Source: Amylostereum areolatum
Lineage: Eukaryota; Basidiomycota; Agaricomycetes; Russulales; Stereaceae
Reading direction: 5' to 3'
NCBI GenBank assembly: GCA_012932865.1
Contig: SAXG01000122.1
Location: forward strand, 16,740 to 80,739
DNA length: 64,000 nt
The translations under genes and the position numbers were made by a program. This document shows positions 24,801 to 35,500 of the stretch, piece after piece. The notes below the pieces were generated by a model. It was not told where the DNA came from, ran no database searches, and saw only the letters and a list, made by a program, of their open reading frames with translations. How positions within the stretch are numbered: the stretch's first letter is position 1; each line of letters begins with the position of its first letter.

Positions 24801-25318
24801 CCAGCTGGACCTCTGTGAAGCAAAAGTCCGTCAGCTCATAGCCGAGGCGGTCGCCAAACGGGGTCCAGTCATCCGGTCGGTTGTCTTTCGGTGGAGGCGG
24901 AGTGTCGGGGGGAAGGTCTTGTCCATGGGCATCACACGGAGTACCTACATTGCTAAGTTAGAGAAAGTAGAAGGGCTGTGAAATGAATCGCGCACCATCG
25001 AGAATGGGGTGATACACCCTATCACGTCCAGGCAGATCACTGTCAGTTATCGATGTCGTCTTGAGGGCCGATGTTGTCGTGGTCGTGCGGTCCTTCAAAC
25101 ATCGCTTCGAACTCGTCGTACATGTCGTCGTCGTTGTCGTCGTCGCCATGGGAAAAAGGACCTTGGGGTGGTGGTTCGTCGCCTTCGTCGGAGTCCTCCG
25201 CATCGGAGTCGTTGAAGGTTAAGTGCATCGTGTTCTTGTGTCTGGTAAGCCCGGAGAGAGAAGTAAAATCGGAACGGCTGCATGTTGAACAGGTGTAGCG
25301 GTTGTAATTGTAAGACAT
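21830..25318 (-). pseudogene. Plavaka-type transposase, decayed copy
   Basis: From the ATG at 25318 it begins with a C2H2 zinc finger (CSTCSRSDFTSLSGLTRHKNTMH), then an acidic stretch, YHPILDG, DDWTPFGDRLGYELTDFCFTE, the KW-DEEFEVW region, VPIISGSDKTTVSV, GFGPYIADYPEQVLL, DLLHQLIKGGFKDH, FKQWTGDDSKALMK, and ends with the HLDTIRRAAHILPIF...NKWADHDSFD tail. These blocks correspond in order to the intact copy at 28842-32147. About eight or more short introns can be placed. At least three single-base insertions break frame, near 25040, in a G-run near 24690 and in a CCC near 22010. Removing one base at each restores the protein, so this is either slightly decayed or affected by sequence errors. 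Confidence 0.85.
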
Positions 25319-25494
25319 AGTTGTGCAAGAACGTAGATCTGGAATGTGGGTGGTGAGTGTTCAGTTTGCGTTGCAAGAGCGTGGGCAAATGGACTTACAC
25401 AACAAAAAACACGCCTCTGCCACGTCAGGGCCTTCTCTTGACCAACACAACTCCTCACGCTGCATGTCCTCGTCGCCCGCCTCCATCTTCAACT
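25319..25494. promoter_or_regulatory. Divergent promoter of the inner element
   Basis: Only 176 bp separates the start codons of the minus-strand transposase and the plus-strand accessory gene, so the two must share a bidirectional promoter. I see no strong TATA box. Confidence 0.45.
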
Positions 25495-27932
25495 ATGCCT
25501 CCTAAAGCTAAGAAACCCGTCAAAACCTCTACTACCAAGACCACAGAGAGCGCTCCCTGTGTTCCAACAAAAAAACGTACCGCCCGCAAAGCTTCCTCAA
25601 CGGTCGAGCCGAAGGTTACCTCTATTAAGAAGCCCATCCCGTTGAAGGTGTTGTCCAGTCCTGACATTGATGCTGATGACTCGGTCGGCGCCAACGGGCG
25701 AGCCAAACGTGGCAGTGGACAAGTGGACTACCATGCCCTTTCTGGGAAAGGGAAACGTAGGCGAAGTGGTGCAGAAGTTGCCGCCGCAAAGGAGGCAAAG
25801 CTCCAAGAAAGTCTTGATGCGGAGGCTGAGCGAGAGGCCCGAATCGACGAGTTCGCTGCCTTCGAGAGTACGGCTGAAGAACGGCATGCCAAGGAAAAGA
25901 GTGAGGCCAGGAGACCCCCCCATCGTGTTCCGATCCAAAGTCACCCGTACGCCGCATTATTTGGGATCTTCAGATGATGAGGACGGCGGCGACAACGGTA
26001 GCAACGACAATGGTGGCCTGAGCGAAAAGGTGAGGTCTGTTGCACTTTCAGTTCGCAGTTTTCTCACGACGGCCTTAGGGAGAGTCCTTACCTGAGTATG
26101 GGGGAAGCACAGCAACCACGCCGTACTCCACTGAGGCAGAGGTGTACGACGAAGATGAAACGGAAGACGATTCGGACGGCGCCCAAGGCGTCAACAGGAA
26201 GAAGAAGTCGCGGTCCGTAATTGTGGGATTTTTCGTCACGCTATCCCTTGCAGGGCTGAATTATAGCAACGGTTGTGGGTAGGATTTGGAGCCGGAGAGC
26301 GAGGAAGAAACGGCAAGTGTCGACGAAGACACGATGGAGGTCGATGAAGAGGAAAGCAAACCTGCGCGGCGCGTGAAAAAAGGTGTCCAAGTTCGGAAGG
26401 CGGTGGACCGCTCACGCGATGATGCAAAGTTGCTTTCACCTCCCATCATCGAGTCCCCTTCCACCGCAAGCTTGCCCCTTGGTCGAAAACGTGCAGGGAC
26501 CGCAACAAAGAACCCAAGGTAAGTATTATCTACGGTTCATTGCAAAATTGATCACTTACATCGTCATTGTCGTAGCGAATCCTCCGCGAAAAAGACTAAG
26601 AAGGACATGAAAGCGGATGCAGGTGCGCGGCCTGGCTTTGGTCAAGTAAAGCCGGCTGGCAAACGTCCCAAGCCTGCTCCGCTTGCATCTTCGGATCAAG
26701 ATACATCTGACGAAGGGGTTCGCGCTCACTATGGCGGTTTGATCGACGACGACGACGACGAAGAGCCTGAACGCAACGAAGTCCACGCCTCTCTTAAAGC
26801 TGCGAAGGGGACCGGTGAAAAATCGAAGGTACGTACTCGCCGCCTGCCTCTCGAGATCATACCCAGTGTGGTTGCCTAGTCCATGGCCAATGTCGGGCCA
26901 AAGGTAGCGGCGTCCGTCGTCATACGCGAGAAGGCCACAGTCAAGGATGTCTTCAAGCTTTCCGACCTCCCCGCCGCTCTCCAGAGCCTATGGAATGTCT
27001 ACCATGCAACACTCATATCATACATTGGCTCTCGCAACGACATGGCCAGCCCATTCATCATCAACGACGTCCTCGTCATCATCAAGTTAGTTTTCAATCA
27101 GGTCTACACTGGCTCGTTCGCATACACGAAGAAAATCGGCCCCAAAGAGGTTGTCTACGAGCTAGTAAGTACCTTCCCTCTTTGGACACACTATGCTAAA
27201 TCACACTCTTGTAGTCCCACAATTGCATTCGGAATTGGCGCACGAAGTTTCGCGTACAGAGTACCGCTGTCGTCGGTGAATTCTTCAAGAGTTTCAGTGG
27301 CCCTCAAGCAATCTGCGATTACGTCGACGGCGTCGTCCCTGAAGACGACGATCTCGACGACATCCCCTTAACGTTTCATTGGCGGCAATACGACAAACAG
27401 GTAAGTACATTGTCAGTCCCATTTGCATTCTGTTCTAACTTTGCGTAACGCTATCCTAGGGCAAGAAGGGTAGTTATGAACACCCTTCGACACTGAAAAT
27501 CTTAGCCACCCACCTTCAAGCAACTGCGTCGGCCAACACAAGCTGGTTTGAAGGACACGACAGACCGATACAGGCCCTTGTTATGGCCCTCGTTGCGGTG
27601 CGTACTGTATTCATATATCATCCTTATCTTTATTGACCTTTTTCAGCACGAGCGCGGCCTCGGACTGTGGCGGACCGGCTCATGGGACGAGGAGAAGCAG
27701 AAGGCCCGGATGAGCGAGGAAAACTGGGGCAACGCCTGCCGCCAGCTATTTCACCGCGGTCTCGACACTTCCAAAAGCGAAGTGGTCCAAGATCATGCAA
27801 GGTGCGGAGGTGTACAACTACTCTGCTCGTGCTCGCCGTGGACTGGCCTCCGCCGCCCATGCTTCCGGTTCTGGTTCATCGCGCAAGGGTAAAGCGCGGG
27901 AGGTTGTGGAGCTTTCGGATGACGACGCGTGA
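25495..27932 (+). pseudogene. Plavaka-associated accessory protein, frame broken twice
   Basis: Eight exons can be followed: 25495-26029, 26079-26216, 26283-26518, 26576-26828, 26880-27164, 27215-27400, 27460-27597 and 27647-27932. The protein starts with a basic MPPKAKKPVKT tail, continues with long acidic/basic low-complexity sequence, and has a conserved globular C-terminal half (DLPAALQSLWNVYHATLISY, VVYELSHNCIRNWRTKF, STLKILATHLQATASAN, HERGLGLWRTGSW, PKAKWSKIMQGAEVYNYSAR). I know similar proteins only as unnamed neighbours of transposases in Agaricomycetes; function unknown. Frame is lost by one extra C in a C7 run at 25915-25921 and one extra T near 27768; deleting one base at each restores a full reading frame. 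It is therefore either a near-intact pseudogene or an intact gene with base-call errors. Confidence 0.7.
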
Positions 27933-28535
27933 GGCGGTACTGTCCGCTCCCACCAAGGTAAGTTCCTGTCTCGCTCTGCTTATCTCATTCTAATCTTCAT
28001 GGTAGCGGCTATATGAACGGTCACGCCGGGAAGGGTCTACGCTGCGTCGGGGATGGGGGATTTGAATGCCTACGCTATATATATTGTTTCTCGCATGTTG
28101 ATAACTGTTATGACCATTATGATACCTACGCCTACCAGATCACGAGTAGTTACATTGTTTCAAATGCAACCTGGTTATGATCCAATTGGTGCTTTGCGCA
28201 TGGGTTTCACATTGTGTTAAGGTTGTGTTGGACATTAACTGCCTGCTAACATGCATTCTGGTTGAAGATATGTTTGGCAGTAAGTTCTTGTATGCGTTGA
28301 ATGGAAGTTGGGCACTGGTTATATGTGCATTGACTATATGTTGGGTATGTGTAGCCTGTTGAGCAATCAGACATGGCCTGGGAGCCTGTTGGCGCATTGG
28401 TATGTTTTGATCATTTCGTGGTGTTTCGCGCGTTGTACAACGCTGTAACTAAGAAAAACACGCCTTAACATGTCGAAACAAACTTCGACAATTTGCTGAT
28501 GTAGCGGCACAAAGGGAAGTGTGTTGAAGGAGGGA

Positions 28536-28543
28536 TATAAAAG
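28536..28543 (+). promoter_or_regulatory. TATA-like motif upstream of the intact transposase
   Basis: TATAAAAG lies about 300 bp upstream of the transposase ATG and 35 bp inside the outer element from the inner insertion point. It is the best core-promoter match in this spacer. Confidence 0.35.
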
Positions 28544-28841
28544 AAGGGAGGGGAGTATTAGAAAAAGATGCGTAGAGGGCAGTGGAGGGAATGGGATGGC
28601 GATGAGATGAGAAGGTATGTGTTGGCGTATATATGTTCTCCCCCCACTGGTGCTGATTCCGTTGTTTGGTCTTTAGGTAGATTTTCAAAATATGTCAACT
28701 TAGTGCATTTGCGCAACTTAGATACTGACTCACAATGTGGTGCCCTAAGTCAAACTCTTTCACTCCCGTTCACGATCCTCCCCTCCAACGTGCAACACGT
28801 TGATACTCCAGGCTCGCAAACTCTCTCCTACCCTTGTTTCC

Positions 28842-31800
28842 ATGGCCGAACGTCGTACTACGGGGTCTGGACCTCTTCAAAGACCACAGTGCCCTGGATG
28901 CAATCGCATTTTCGAGCGACCAACCGGTCTTTCGCAGCATCTCGCAAAAAATGCGCGCATGGGTGCGAAAGCAAATCCGCTCTGCCGCTCAGCATATTTC
29001 TCCCTACCAGATGCTGCAACCATTGAGCCCGAGCCCATAGACACACCCGGGCCCCAGGCTCCAGAATGCGTGTTTCCCCCCGCCTTTGAAGGCGACTTCT
29101 TCGGCCACGACTACCATGAAGACGACTTTGGTGTCGAGATGGACATTGACACCGACGCCCCTGACGACCCTCTCATGCCCGGGCTTGAGAGCGACGAGGA
29201 CGAGGACGAGGACGAGGATCAGCCGGAAGAGGATGAAGGCGATGATGAAGTAGATGCGGAACTGTACGCTGAGTTGGCGTCCACGCTCTGGGAGCCAACT
29301 GTCAATCCGAATGTAGCTGCAGCCGGTACCGACACCAGGACTCGGACAAACCCTGTTTCACACCAAGGCGAGGATCCTGACCTGATGCCAGCCACAGAAC
29401 AACCCCAACAACGTTCTTCCACATTCCCGAACTCCGACCCCATCATCGTTCCGTCTCCCCTCAAGATGGCCGGTGCGCCGCTTTCTCAAGTGCGGTCAAC
29501 GTCAGAATACGAGAGCCAACGCAAGTCAAACAACATGCAATCTGGAAACATCTGGGCGCCATTCGAGAGTAAGATCGACTGGACGATGGCTTACTGGGCG
29601 AAGATGCGAGGGCCGTCATCCATGGCCATGACGGAGTTACTGCAGATGGATGAGGTTCGTCGCACATACTATTTTATTTCTTTGTTGTTATTCACGGCTG
29701 TGTTTGATGCATAGGTTCCTCAGCGGCTCGGGCTATCATATCAGACAGCCGGACAGCTGAACAAGATTATCGATCAGGAGCTGCCAGGTCGTCCAAAGTT
29801 CAAGACCGAACAAGTTCACATCGGCGGTGAAACTCTCGACGTGCACTACAGGGACATTATACCGTGTATCAGGGCTCTCTTCGGCGATCCAGAATATGCG
29901 AAACACTTGGTATTTGCTCCCGAACGCCGTTACCAAGATGTAGACCAGACTGTACGGACTTACGATGAGATGAACACTGGGAAATGGTGGTGGAACACTC
30001 AGGTATGAGAACATTAGTAGCTCTTCCACGAGAGGTAGCACATCTAATGGGCTATCTTACAGATGACTTTGGAAGCGTCAAAGCCAGGCGCAACGCTCAT
30101 CCCTGTTATCATCTCCTCTGACAAGACTCAGCTCACCGTCTTTCGAAACAAGACTGCATACCCTGTTTACATGACCATCGGGAACATACCCAAGGACATC
30201 CGCCGGAAGCCCTCGCGTCGTGCCCAAATCCTCATCGGTTACCTGCCCACATCCAAGCTTGAGAAGATGGAGAACAAGACCGGCCGCCGCCGCGCACTTG
30301 CAAACCTTTTCCATGCCTGTATGCGCAAGATCCTAGCTCCGCTGACGGTTTATGCGAAGTCGGGCATTGCGATGGCGAGCGGTGATGGGACATGGCGCCG
30401 CTGCCACCCGATCTTCGCAACGTTCGTCGGAGACTATCCCGAGCAAATCCTTGTTGCAGGCGCCATGTATGGTGACTGTCCCAAGTGTCCCGCCACATAT
30501 CTTGAGCTTGGCGAGGAGACAGATTACCCTCTCCGAGATGTGGACACCGCACAAAATGTGTATGACCTCGCCGACAATGATCCATCCGCATTCCATGGTG
30601 CCTGTCGCGATGCACGCCTCAAACCAATCTTCCACCCGTTCTGGGAGGACCTCCCCTACACCAACATTTACGCATCGATCACTCCCGACATCCTTCATCA
30701 AATGTACCAGGGCGTCATCAAGCATGTTGTAGCATGGATCACGGATCCTCAAGCATTTGGTCCCGAAGAGATCGACGCGCGGTGTCGCCGAATGCCTCCC
30801 AACCACAACGCGCGGCTCTTCACAAAGGGTATCAGCAGTCTTACCCGTGTTACAGGGACGGAGCACAAAGACATATCCCGTATTCTGATGGGACTCATTG
30901 TGGATCTCCCTCTACCGGATGGGCAGGACCCTGCGCGTCTTGTACGTGCCATGCGCGCGATCCTCGACTTCCTTTATTTGGCCCAGTACCCGCTGCACAC
31001 ATCGGAAACCCTCGTTGCCATGAACGAAGCACTGGACCGCTTCCATGAAAACAAGGATATCTTCATCGAACTCGGCATCCGCACCGACTTCAACTTGCCG
31101 AAACTGCATGCCTGCCGTCATTATTCGTCAAGCATCGAGCTTTTTGGCACAACCGATAACTACAATACCGAACAGTCCGAGCGCCTACATATCGACTTCG
31201 CCAAGGACGCTTATCGAGCAACTAATCGTAGGGATGAGTATCCTCAGATGACGACGTGGCTCGAACGCCGGGAGAAGGTTCAGTGTCACGCTGCCTTTGT
31301 TGAATGGCAACTCGCTGGCTGTCCGGACCCTAACATCTCTGTTGATGCAGCAGACCATGCGCGCGTGCAAATGACAAAGCACCCCACTCTACCTGCCGTA
31401 CATTTCGACACACTCAGCAATGACTACGGTGCTGTCGACTTCGCTGACGCTCTCGCCGATTTCCTTACTCAACACGCCCATCCACATCTCAGTGCAGCAG
31501 CAGCTCGCACTCGGGCAAACAACCTCCTCATCCCGACTTCGAAAGTTCCCGTTTATCATGGCATCAAGCTTTGGAACGATCATGGCCTTCACAGACCTGG
31601 CCAGGTTCAAGATACTCGTGAAACGGTTCACGTCCGGCCAGCGCGTAAAGACGCTCGTGGAAGGACCGTTCCTGCTCGCTTCGACACGGTCCTGGTGAAA
31701 GTGGGTAGCAATCAAAGTAGTGGGATATCTGGTACGTCGTACGGCTATTCTGCTGCCTGATGTACGCTCAAATTTTCTTCCGTATCAGGGTTTCGTGTTG

Positions 31801-32147
31801 CGCAAGTGCGCGTCGTCTTTCACTTGCCCACAAAAGCCCTTTCACACATATTCCTCTCCAAAGACGTTGCGCCACCTCCGAAACACCTCGCCTACATTGA
31901 ATGGTTCAGTCCGTTTACGGAACCTGAATCAGACTCTCTCATGTATCGTGTTTCTCGTTCTGTTCGTCAGGGTCAGCGCGTTGCGGAGGTCATTCCTGTC
32001 GAGCGCATCGAGCGCAGTGTACAGCTTTTCCCCCGCTTCGGACCTACAGCTCCCCGACATTGGGATAGCTTCAATGTTTTAGATCTCTGCAGTTCTTTTC
32101 GAGTCAACCCCTTCTTAGATCGGCATACTTATTCTACTATATCTTGA
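28842..32147 (+). CDS. Plavaka-type transposase, intact copy
   Basis: Four exons, 28842-29654, 29715-30002, 30063-31731 and 31789-32147, encode 1042 aa without interruption. An N-terminal zinc-finger-like motif (CPGCNRIFERPTGLSQHL) is followed by an acidic domain (residues ~75-150). Then come the conserved Plavaka core (ATLIPVIISSDKTQLTV; PVYMTIGNIPKDIRRKP; GDYPEQILVAGAMYGDCPKCP; DILHQMYQGVIKHV; YNTEQSERLHIDFAK) and the C-terminal RVVFHLP...YIEWF...RSVQLFPRFGP region. Plavaka transposases are cut-and-paste enzymes distantly related to CACTA. This is presumably the enzyme of the outer element and perhaps acts on related ends. A TATA motif (TATAAAAG, 28536-28543) lies upstream. The start chosen is the ATG just before the zinc finger. 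Confidence 0.9.
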
Positions 32148-32382
32148 AAACAATCACTGGTGATATTTGTGTGCGCGGAAGGAGCGTGGGAACCGAGACA
32201 GCAGGCATTTGAAGTAAGCGCGCGAGTGTTTGGATTACAAAGGTCGATTAACAGGCTCGGATCTGTCCCATACTGTACATCTGGGCTTATATTAGTCCTA
32301 ACTATGGAACAAAAATATGTCTAGCGAAAAAAGGATAACAAAATGAAGCTAGAGAGGTTCAAAGTGGTCCAAAGCTGCTGAA

Positions 32383-32397
32383 TCATGTGACTCATAC
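32383..32397 (+). repeat. Target-site duplication of the LINE (left)
   Basis: TCATGTGACTCATAC occurs here and, identically, at 38189-38203. It flanks the A-rich tail of the LINE on this side. Confidence 0.95.
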
Positions 32398-32569
32398 TTT
32401 TTATTATTATTTTTAAATACATTTATATCCCGCGTCAAGTACCTATGACTAAATGCGGCAGTATGGAAGTAAGGAAGAAGGGTGGGCTGTACGAGTAGGA
32501 CAAATTATATGTGGGTCGTAGAATTGCTGGGAGGGTATGATGAAGTCATGAAAGGAAGTCCGATAATAG

Positions 32570-35500
32570 CTATCCTGGGTCCACGTCGTCTGGTTCGGGG
32601 GGAGGGGGGGGAGGCTCAATTGGGGCTACCTTGGCAAAAGCGCGCGTAGCGCCAACGAACTTTGCAAGGGCCGACAGACCCGTTTGAGTGCCTAGGATGA
32701 AAGGAGTGGATAGGGTGCGCGAGGCGGTGCGAAGGTGGTGTCTTTGATCTTTGAAGAGAGGGCAATCGGCAAGGATGTGGTCTCGGGTTTGGACGGCAGC
32801 GTTGCCGCACGGGCATGCAGGGGATTCAGTGGGTACAAAGCGGGCGTAATAATCACCACGGAAGCCATGGCCAAGGATGGTTTGTATGATGTGGGTATGG
32901 ACGTCGCGGGGGCCGTCAAAGTTGCGGTGAAAGGGGGAAAGGTTTGTGGAGGGAGGATGTCGGAGGGCGACTGACGCGAGGTTGTGGTGAGGGCGTGCTG
33001 CCCAATCAGATCGCCAGGTTTTCAGCGCTCGGGACTTCGCCTTTGCGCGTGCCCAGGAGATGGTGGAGTGGATGAGGGGCGTACCGTAGACACCCTCCTT
33101 CGCGATTGTGTCTGCCCGCTCGTTCCCAACAATGCCTTTATGTCCCGGGACCCATGCAACCTCAACCACCAGTGTCTCCGAGGCATTGAGAAGGGTGTCG
33201 ATGTGTCGGCGGAAAAGGATGGATGCGGCTTGCGCAGGATGGTCGGCTGTGTCGGTAATGGAGGTGACGGTGGCTTGATTGTCGGATAGGAAGAGGATGC
33301 GCGTGAGGTGTGGGTGTCGTGCGAGGAGGTTCACGGCTGCAGCGGCGCTGCCTGAAAGGGCAAGCATCTCTGCATCGTAGATTCCCGCGCATCGCCCGAG
33401 TCCCCAGCGCCCAGCTCGGACCTCATTTGCACCGAGGTATGCGACGTAGCCCGCACCCGTGCGGCGATGCCCATTTGCACTCCGTCGGGAGCCATCCGTG
33501 TAGATGGCAAGGACCGTCTCGTCTCGGGAGATGTTCCCAAGCCGCACCTTGAGTCTATTGGCATATTCGTTACGTTCGTGCCGGGTAGCCCTTGGATTAG
33601 GGATTGTGGTGAGTAGTCTTTGCCCCCACGTGTGACGACGGGACCAGGGAGGAGTATAGTACGGAGAGAGGCGTTCGGATTTGGGATGTGTAAGTGTAGC
33701 TAAGTGGTGAATAATGGTAGGGGGATTTTTAGAATTATTATGGATAAAAAGCGGAATAGGAACGTCAGGGGAGTGCTCTTCCCAGGAAGGGGGGGTGCGT
33801 GCAAGAACCTGAGAGGTGGATGGAAGGGTGCGGAAACGGATGGCGGCGTTGGTCGATAGCCATTGGAGTAATTGCGGAATAGGGAGAATGGCACCTATAT
33901 GGTGCATCTCGGCAGACGGTGTGGTGCGGAAAGCACCAAGGAGCCAGCGGAGGCCCGCATTTTGAGCGCACTCCAGTGGCTTGATGAGGCTTTTCTGTTT
34001 TTTGCCTGTGTACCATACCGGGGACGCGAACGTCAACACCGGGAGTACCACGGTCTTGTAGAGAAGCCGGGCATTGACTACGTTGAGGCCGCGTATTGTG
34101 TTGGCGAGTATGTGTAGCCCCGCAACCGTCGATAGGGCGCGCGTGGCCATTGTCTTGATGTGAGACTTGAAGGAAAGTTTCCTGTCAAAGTATACACCGA
34201 GCCATCGCATGACGACAGCTGGACGCACCGTACGTGCAGGTGAGCCGGGTGGGAGGATATTAATGAATGGGTCATTGGCTGGGTTTGCCTTAGACCGGGT
34301 GAAATGGATGAGTTCCGTCTTGCTTGCATCAACATCGAGCCCGAGGGCACGGAGCCGGTCAACCACGGTATTGAACGCGGCCGACAATCTGGCTATGTTT
34401 CCTTCGAGTGTGCTGGAAGCGGCCAGTAGGAGCACGTCATCCACATAAGCTTTGAGGTCTGTGTTTGCGTGATTGTCAATGGAGGAGAGGAGAGAGAATG
34501 TGTATATGGTGGAGAGGATAGGAGAGAGGGGGGAGCCTTGAGGGATGCCTACACCGGCGATGGGGATGGGATTGCTGAGCTGGCCGTCGATACGGATAAT
34601 GACCTGTCGATCTGTCAGGAAGGATCGGGTCCAGTTGACGACCTCGGGCGCGAAACCGAGGATCTCCATTGTGCGAACGAGTCGCGCATGATTGACATTG
34701 TTAAAATAGCCCTTGATGTCAATCGCTAGCGCGGACGCAACGAGGCCATTTTTCCATGCTGCCTGGATATCGTGCGTGAGCGAGAGACACGCATCAATCA
34801 CTGATGATTTGTCTCGGCCTCCAAATTGGTTGGTGGGGACGAGCTTGAACTTTCCGACCTCGTAAGTAATTCGTCGTGCCATGACCTTCTCGAGGAGCTT
34901 GCTGAGGCATTCGAGCAACGCGATGGGGCGATAGGATCTAGGATCAGACATATCAGTTTTGCGCGGCTTCGCTACAACTGCTATCACGGCAGTTTTTAGC
35001 CTGTGCGGATGGGTGCCGAGGCGGAGGCAAGCGTTGAAGAGCTCAACGAAGAATTCGGGTGTTTCGTCGAAGGCCCACTTGATGAGGCGCCATGTTACAC
35101 CGGATTCACCGGGGGCTGTCACATTAGATGTGTCGCGCAGTGCGTCACGGACTTCTTCAAGGGTAAGGGGAACAAAAACACGTACTGGGCGGGGTGGTGG
35201 GTCATCTGGCTGATCAACCTCCACATGAGGTGCATTGTCGGGGAAGAACGACGCTGCAAAAACCTGGCTCTGCACCTCGGGTTCAGTGACAAGTCCTTGG
35301 GGTGACCGAGTCGGGGGAATGCGCTTGTTGCGCTTTCTGCTCGCCCATCGGCACAGTCCCCATACTTCCATTCGTGCGGTTTTGTTGATTATGTCCGTTG
35401 CCCAGTTCCTTTTGGCCGAGCGTACTGCAGCACGGAAGTGAGCGTGTGCCCGATGGCGTGCATCTGGTACCGTGGCGTATCGTACTTCGTGCAAGGCTTG

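Larger units (their letters stand above)
21533..28501. mobile_element. Inner 7.0-kb Plavaka-type element in a divergent promoter
   Basis: Ends are CATCAGCAATTTGTCGG at 21533 and, inverted, CATCAGCAAATTGTCG ending at 28501; about 25 bp match with four differences. TA flanks both sides (21531-21532, 28502-28503), a 2-bp target duplication. The cargo is a decayed Plavaka transposase (minus, 21830-25318) and a divergent accessory gene (plus, 25495-27932). The insertion lies between the start codons of the outer element's DUF6532 gene and transposase, so it separates both from part of their shared promoter. The same terminal sequences, including an internal CAGACATGGCCTGGGAG block near the right end, recur at the small element at 54505-55725. 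Confidence 0.8.
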
